Below are positions 58,800-64,000 of a DNA stretch of 64,000 nucleotides, in pieces (positions within the stretch are counted from its first letter, which is position 1; each line of letters begins with the position of its first letter). This stretch comes from [Phialemoniopsis] sp. UDSM-2020 (lineage: Eukaryota > Ascomycota > Sordariomycetes > Thyridiales > Thyridiaceae): assembly GCA_018873225.1 (NCBI GenBank), contig JAEILZ010000003.1, positions 1,302,001 through 1,366,000 on the forward strand, written 5' to 3'. The notes below the pieces were generated by a model. The model searched no databases. It was not told the DNA's origin and saw nothing but the letters and a program-made list of their open reading frames with translations. A program made the position numbers and the translations under genes.

Positions 58800-59623
58800 A
58801 CTGCTGTCACTCTATTGCATGCACACGTATTGTACTGATGGATGCTCGTAAAATGAAGGTAGTCGGTTACAATGAAGTCAAGGAAAGAGTTTGATCACGG
58901 ATGTGAACTGAAAGATTCCTCTGAAACAAAGAGGTTGGGTGGCATGGAGCTTATCATCAACCCCGCGACATCGGGGTGGTGGGTGTGAAGTGGAGAGGAA
59001 CCATGGTCAAGAGGTACCACTGATTAGGCAGGTCAGGTAAGGTCACCAGACACCCGGATAGACGCCCACCCACCAATGCCCCTGTCAAACGCAATCGTGC
59101 TAGCAGATCACCAAACTACTTGAGCTATTGTTCCAAGTGAGACAGGTCTCGAGGCTGGAATGCCGTTGGGGAGCTTATCTCGAAACAAGAACCTTGATGG
59201 GTCCCACGTAGTCATTAATCGCTCCCGCGAGACACATGTGGCCCATGATGGATCAATTGATGGGTAAGGGTTACTGATAGTACGATAGCATCAGCCAAAA
59301 TTCAGGAGCTTCCCATGGTACTGGGAGGATGTTAGATTAAACAGCGTCACATTATCTCGGGTAAAAGCAAGCCGGGTAGGTCAGGTAGGTAGGTAGTCAA
59401 TGACACTTCTTCCATTAGATCATATACAAAAACTAGCTATGTCCAGCTTCAACAATGTCCATCCAACTTAGACGCCGTCCAAGTTTTTGTCCATTCTTAA
59501 AGACTTAAGATCGTGCCAAATGTTCCATTCCTGTCTGACAGTCATATGCAGGTGAAAATTCCAAAATCTTTACCGTACGTTCATTTCAAAGCACTATCTA
59601 TACATGAAATCGGCAAGCACCGC
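58800..59623. promoter_or_regulatory. Promoter of the bleomycin-hydrolase gene and 3' end of hex1
   Basis: 824 bases. It carries GGTA/GGTCA-rich words at 59028-59046 and 59374-59396, including the second copy of GTAGGTCAGGTAGG at 59376-59389. No gene is present. Confidence 0.45.
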
Positions 59624-60309
59624 TTACAGGCGGGAGCCGTGGATGACCTTCATGTCGACAGCCATCTCGCGGCCGTGGTCGTTGACAACGAGGACACGAA
59701 CGCTGCCGCGGCCAGACTCGAAGGCCTTGGACAGGCGCGACCAGAGGCTGGACTGGTCGATGACGGGCAGGCTCTGCTTGACGTCACCAGACTCAGTCAT
59801 GGCGACGATGCTGCCGTCCTGCATGTCCAGGACGCGGTACTGCTTGAAGACAGGGCCGAGCATGGTCTGGACGACGACGCTGGGGGCAGGGCTGGTGACG
59901 AAGGACGACTCCTCGTGCAGCTGCTTGGTGAAGAGGTCGACACCGAGGTAGCGGTGCTGGCCGGTGGCGTTGGAGGTGGAGATGCGGATGACCTGGCAGG
60001 GGCGGCCCTGGAGCATCACAATATCACCCAGGCGGATGTGGTGGCACGGGATGGTGACCGTGTTGGGGACATGGCCCTCGCCACCGGAAGGGCGGCGAGA
60101 AGAACCCCGGGTCTCACGGACCTCGGTGATCTCGACCTTCTCGTGACCTTCAGGGTGGAGCATCCTGTCAGCCATCTTGTGAATTCCGTGGCGGAAGGAG
60201 TGGTAGTGGCCTGTGAACGGCTGCATTAGCCTTGTGTGGGGAAGGAAAGGGGAAGCGCGCGTGAAAAGCAAGGAAAAAAAGACCTACCGTCCTCGTCGTA
60301 GTAACCCAT
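59624..60309 (-). CDS. hex1: HEX1, Woronin body major protein (canonical form)
   Basis: Exons 60309-60288 and 60210-59624 are joined across a 77-nt intron (GTAGGT...TTCACAG), giving 202 residues. The start MGYYDEDGHYHSFRHG is the family N-terminus, and the protein ends in SRL, a type 1 peroxisomal targeting signal. The core (IPCHHIRLGDIVMLQGRPCQ, ATGQHRYLGVDLF, SSFVTSPAPSVVVQTMLGPV) is the eIF5A-like double beta-barrel of HEX1. HEX1 is imported into peroxisomes, crystallises into Woronin bodies and plugs septal pores when a hypha is wounded. It is found only in Pezizomycotina, which fixes the lineage of this window. The small first coding exon can also be read as the continuation of a longer upstream frame (next entry), so the mature N-terminus may come in two forms. 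The identification is very secure. Confidence 0.95.
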
Positions 60310-61047
60310 CTTGGATTTGGGGGAGTGGGAGTGCTTGTAGCGGGGAGCCTCGACGGTCTCCTCGGTGATCTTTACGTCCTTGTGGTAAACGGGACGCTGG
60401 CTGGGCGGGTCGACGGTGGAATCGTCAACACGGGAAGCAGACTCCTGGTGCGAAGGGTAGCGGGGAGCGTCAACGGTGGAACCGGTTACGTGAACTTCCT
60501 CGCGGTAGTTCGGCTGGAAGCGAGAGCGGTATTCGCGCTCAGCTACGTCAATGGGAGTGCTGTAGTCGCGGTGGTGCGAGTTGTGCGAGTGGCGATCGAC
60601 CTCAAAGTGAGTCTCGGAGTAAGAGGAAGAAGGGTAAGAGGGCCTGGGGGAGCACTATGTCAGTCACACTGATCTACACAGTGGATGATGATACCGGATG
60701 AAAAGCAGCAATTGCACTAGCAACAAGCAAAGACGCGCGAGTTAAACTGACCTGCGTTCTTCGCGGTAGTACTCTTGACGGACACCGGGACGGCGGTAAT
60801 GATCCTCTTCACGAGTGATACGGACCTCTTCTTCGCTGTAGCGTTGCTGCTCCTTGCGAGGAGGGAGATCGGCAGTAGCAGAGAAAGAAGAGTATTGACC
60901 TTCCCGTCCGGCTTTCTGGGGGAGTTGGATCTCTAGCTCTTCGTGAGTGGATTGGGTGGTGGTTGCGGTCTCGTTCTCCCTGTACGCTGACGGGAAGATG
61001 CTGAAAGGGACCGGTACGCGGGCTTCAAAATCCAGGTTGACGACCTT
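60310..61047 (-). CDS. hex1: Upstream in-frame extension of hex1 without an ATG
   Basis: From the stop codon TAA near 61050 down to the HEX1 ATG at 60309 one frame stays open if a 108-nt intron (60751-60644, GTCAGT...CCCCAG) is removed. The translation looks like real protein: Tyr/Arg/Glu-rich (EEEVRITREEDHYRR, EREYRSRFQPNYREEVHV) with three loose repeats of the type STVDAPRYPS, STVDPPSQR and ETVEAPRYKH. It contains no Met codon before 60309. A CTG at 61035-61033 has A at -3 and G at +4, the best context for a near-cognate start. Alternatives are an ATG on an exon further upstream, or a protein-like leader that is not translated. Some ascomycete hex1 genes are known to be alternatively spliced at the 5' side, which makes an extended isoform plausible. 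Confidence 0.5.
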
Positions 61048-64000
61048 TTAGGACGCGAGAGTACTCTTCTCACGACCTTCCGAAAGTTTCGAAAGGAAGA
61101 CAAGAAGAATCCTCTGGCTTCTTTTCCTAGAAAGAAGTCGACAGGGAAAAAGGAGAGAAGAATCAGAGTTCTTCTTCGGCTTTTATCCTTGGTGGAAGAG
61201 GAAGCAGGGGACTGGTCTGGCGGTGAAGTTGTGTTTGAATCTGAGTGGAGGAGAGAAGGAGAAAGAGTGGAAGAGCGAGAGAAGCGCGAGGGATTGGGAA
61301 GAAATAGGAGAGCTTCTGCAGAGAGGTGGGCTGGGGGGCTTGCTGGCGTTGTTGTGAGGACGATGCCCGACTGGCCAGAGCTGGGATCATGAGCAGGGTT
61401 TATGTGTGGCCAGCGCCTGCATCTTGTGTTTACTTTGGGTGGGGATGCGAGCTCTGCATCTGAGCCATCTGTGCAGGTGTGTTTATTATCCGCTGGAAAC
61501 TGCCTAGCGGACCCGCCGAGGTCCCCTGTAAGTCCCCTGTCAATTGCCCCGGCTCATCCATCCTCATCAGAGCTGTGCCTGTGATTTGATCAAGAAAAGG
61601 ACGTCTGGCGTTGTGTTGTCGTACCCCAACCTCCCGTCCCTTTCTGGAGAGGTTGTGGTGATCTCTATGCATTTGCTGGCTGGCTGGCGTACCTACTGAC
61701 GGAGCATCTTGGAACCCAGTCTTCCTTATTTCCATCATATCGATGCTTGTTGAATAGAGTCTATCATCGACCGCATCCGAAGGGACGAGCATGGTCTACG
61801 GAGTATCTGGCTCACCAAAATCCACATTTCGTAAAAGTGTCATGAATCAATCCATCAGCCGGTGCGGCTTCGTAATGGGGTCTCACTAGTCGGGTTGGAG
61901 AAGTCTTGGAGCCGAATTAGTGCTTCGGTTGCCCTGAGAACCTACCCCGTAGATCCCCAACCGGCATCGATAGCTGAGACAGGTGTGTCTAGTCGAACCT
62001 TGGGATTGTGACATGTGCGTCGTCCATTTCATACCCCAAAGCCAAATTGCCTGGTAGATCTATTCCGTCTTTACTATCCAGGCGGCCGGAGAGAGAAGGA
62101 TATGAGTGAGCACACTCGATGATCGAAAGTCATCTGAAACGCAGACCTTGGAAAAGAACGTTGACTGGCCGTTTGGGCATCAAGCAACTCGTCCGTATCA
62201 GCCATCTCCCAACCCCATTGCTCTTTTGCATTCTGTCGTGGATGCACGCTATTGGCACAACATGCTGCAGGTCTCCAAAACAGCGAACCACAATTAAAAG
62301 GGCGTGTGCGTCTCGTTAAAAAGTGCCAGCCCACCTCCTAAGCATATCTGACCAGCCACATATTTGCGCCCAAACGTGAGCTCACTCGATAGCTTATGCA
62401 TTGCATTCCAATATCTACATCCTCGCAGAAGTCAATTCGTCTTGCTAGTCGTGAGATATCCAGTCAATCTGTTTGACCCCATCTCGAGGGCCAATTTCCC
62501 GGAACTCGACTTCCTTCGTGTCAAACTGGCCTGAATCCCACAAAATCGCATCGACACCCCTGCGAGAAGCTGTGTTGCCATGACAACTTCGGCATCAGCC
62601 CCTGTCCGAATGATGGGCGCTAAAGCACACGGGGCAGGCCGAGGGCCTGTTTCGCGAGGCACGAGGCGAGCTGAAAGGTCCACCACACCCTCCTGCTCAC
62701 GGAAGCTCGTTGCCAAATGAACGCGGTAGGGAGGTTCGTCACATGTGACGATGTGATGGGTGTTACCCGACCACCAGCGTAGGTTTTGACCTGCTTCCAA
62801 TCCTCTGCTGCATGAAATTCAGATGGCAAGACGGGTTCCTATCTGCAATGGCTGGAAATCATAGATGGCACGGAATAGAACAGAAAATGGTGATGTGCAA
62901 TCTTGGTATTTCGTAAACAGCCACTGTCACCAAATCCACGCTAGTTCCTGTCAAAAAACACTGGCTCCATCCATCAAAAAGAATCAAAATATGGCTCCAA
63001 TATGCCCGGTACTGTAGGTAAGGCGAGTTGAGTATTGACCTTTAACCAACGGATTGAAGAGTGCATCCGGGATCTAGCAATTCTCAAGAAAGTCGAATTA
63101 AACTTATTTCTCACATTCCAGCACGTTGTACGCCGTTGATCTGAGATCGGTAGGGGTTTTAGCCCCCGGCTGTCTCGGACACTGCCGCATTCCAGACACA
63201 TGCTGAGAGATGTGAGCTACAGTGGCCTACAAACTGCCATGGCATTGAAATTGCATGCCAATTACAGAGACCAATTGTATTGCATCTCATTGGGATTCAT
63301 ACTCTCCTTATATCAAGTAATCTTTTTCCTATAGATTGATCCTAGGCCATTGCTGCACTGTGTAGCGTTGATTCCGGAGCAGACACGAATGTAAATGCAA
63401 ATGATAATCAGCTCTGTATGCCAATCCGCATATTGATGGAGACAATCCTGAATGTCAGAGATGTTTCAATCAAGTCAGACTAGTGTCTAGCTACATCAGA
63501 ACATCTTCGCACGGTTCACAGAATTTCGAGATCCATGGCCATGTTTAATGGCCAGTACTTCACAGCCTACGGGCTTCTAATCACGATGCTTGATGTGTCG
63601 TGACTGGCGTTTTGGAACTGCCTCTCGACGTCTGTCCGGGTCGTCGGTTGAGGAGACTACCAAGCTTTGTCTGCAATTTGCGCGATGTGCCTTACTACAG
63701 CTAAGTTACATATGTCTGATGGCTTCTGCATCTCCGTCGAAATGGGGACGTCTCTGATAGCGCTGTCACGTTTCGAAGCATCTGGAGATATGTGAGGCGG
63801 GAACAGTCAATTGGAACCATTTACAAGTGCCTAGATGACAAGGGCTGTCTGTAGAAATCAAATACTAGGATTGACCTCATATATGTGCAGGGAGAGTCTT
63901 GCAGATGCGAAATTCGTCAGAACATCACAACTTGAATCCTTTGGCATCCTGTGACTTCCTCCCGGTTCTTTCGACACGATGCAACTGTCCTACAACTTCT
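61048..64000. promoter_or_regulatory. hex1 promoter/leader and gene-free right end of the window
   Basis: The segment 61050-61400 is pyrimidine-rich on the minus strand and contains acceptor-like sites (TTTCTAG), so it is probably hex1 leader with a possible intron. Between 61400 and 64000 only short chance frames are seen. A TACGGAGTA word lies at 61797-61805. Confidence 0.4.

Noticed and set aside
61163..61390. 76-codon frame beginning at the only ATG in the hex1 leader
   Set aside because: It looks like a secretory leader by chance (Leu/Ser/Pro-rich pyrimidine tract). No splice found joins it in frame to hex1, so it is at most an upstream frame.
1..64000. tRNA, 5S rRNA, CRISPR arrays, transposases, RIP-degraded repeats
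   Set aside because: I scanned for T-arm consensus, 5S start, direct-repeat arrays and transposase motifs by eye and found none convincing. A tRNA search and repeat-masking run would settle this.

Overview
The window is filamentous-fungus nuclear DNA, almost certainly Pezizomycotina and probably Sordariomycetes. The marker is a Woronin-body protein gene, hex1, which is restricted to filamentous ascomycetes. Genes carry short introns (about 50-125 nt) with GT...CTNAC/CTAAT...AG signals, code for typical fungal families (Zn2Cys6, LaeA-like methyltransferase, DUF8032-like, DUF8035-like) and sit between long intergenic spacers. I see no tRNA, rRNA, CRISPR array, insertion sequence or recognisable transposon. 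All gene models were spliced by eye from reading frames and splice signals. Functional names rest on recognised motifs, not on a search.

Layout. 1.1-5.3 kb, plus strand: an RBR-type E3 ubiquitin ligase and an SH3 protein of the Lsb1/Pin3 type carrying a PPxY motif. 5.7-14.9 kb, minus strand: a secreted M24 metallopeptidase, mitochondrial 2-methylcitrate dehydratase (PrpD family), a secreted M28 aminopeptidase, and a secretory-pathway single-pass membrane protein with a PPxY tail. After a 5.6 kb spacer comes a plus-strand type II membrane protein with an EGF-like module (20.4-23.3 kb). 24.2-29.2 kb holds a divergent pair: a minus-strand gene joining Zn2Cys6 clusters to a LaeA-like methyltransferase, and a plus-strand SAM-methyltransferase-like gene. 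29.6-32.7 kb holds a coiled-coil protein whose frame is interrupted by one in-frame TAG or by an optional 186-nt intron. 34.2-37.2 kb holds a Gln/His-rich nuclear regulator (DUF8032-like). A 13.2 kb stretch without a supportable gene follows. 50.5-53.7 kb encodes a highly charged DUF8035-like protein. 57.2-58.8 kb encodes a bleomycin-hydrolase-type cysteine protease, and 59.6-61.0 kb is hex1.

These are separate housekeeping and regulatory genes rather than one pathway. Two loose themes appear: ubiquitin (RBR ligase, and PPxY ligands for Rsp5-type ligases) and peptide/propionate catabolism (M24, PrpD, M28, bleomycin hydrolase). The most unusual objects are the zinc-cluster/methyltransferase fusion with its divergent methyltransferase neighbour, the hex1 reading frame that runs about 240 codons upstream of its ATG without any in-frame ATG, and the TAG-interrupted coiled-coil gene.
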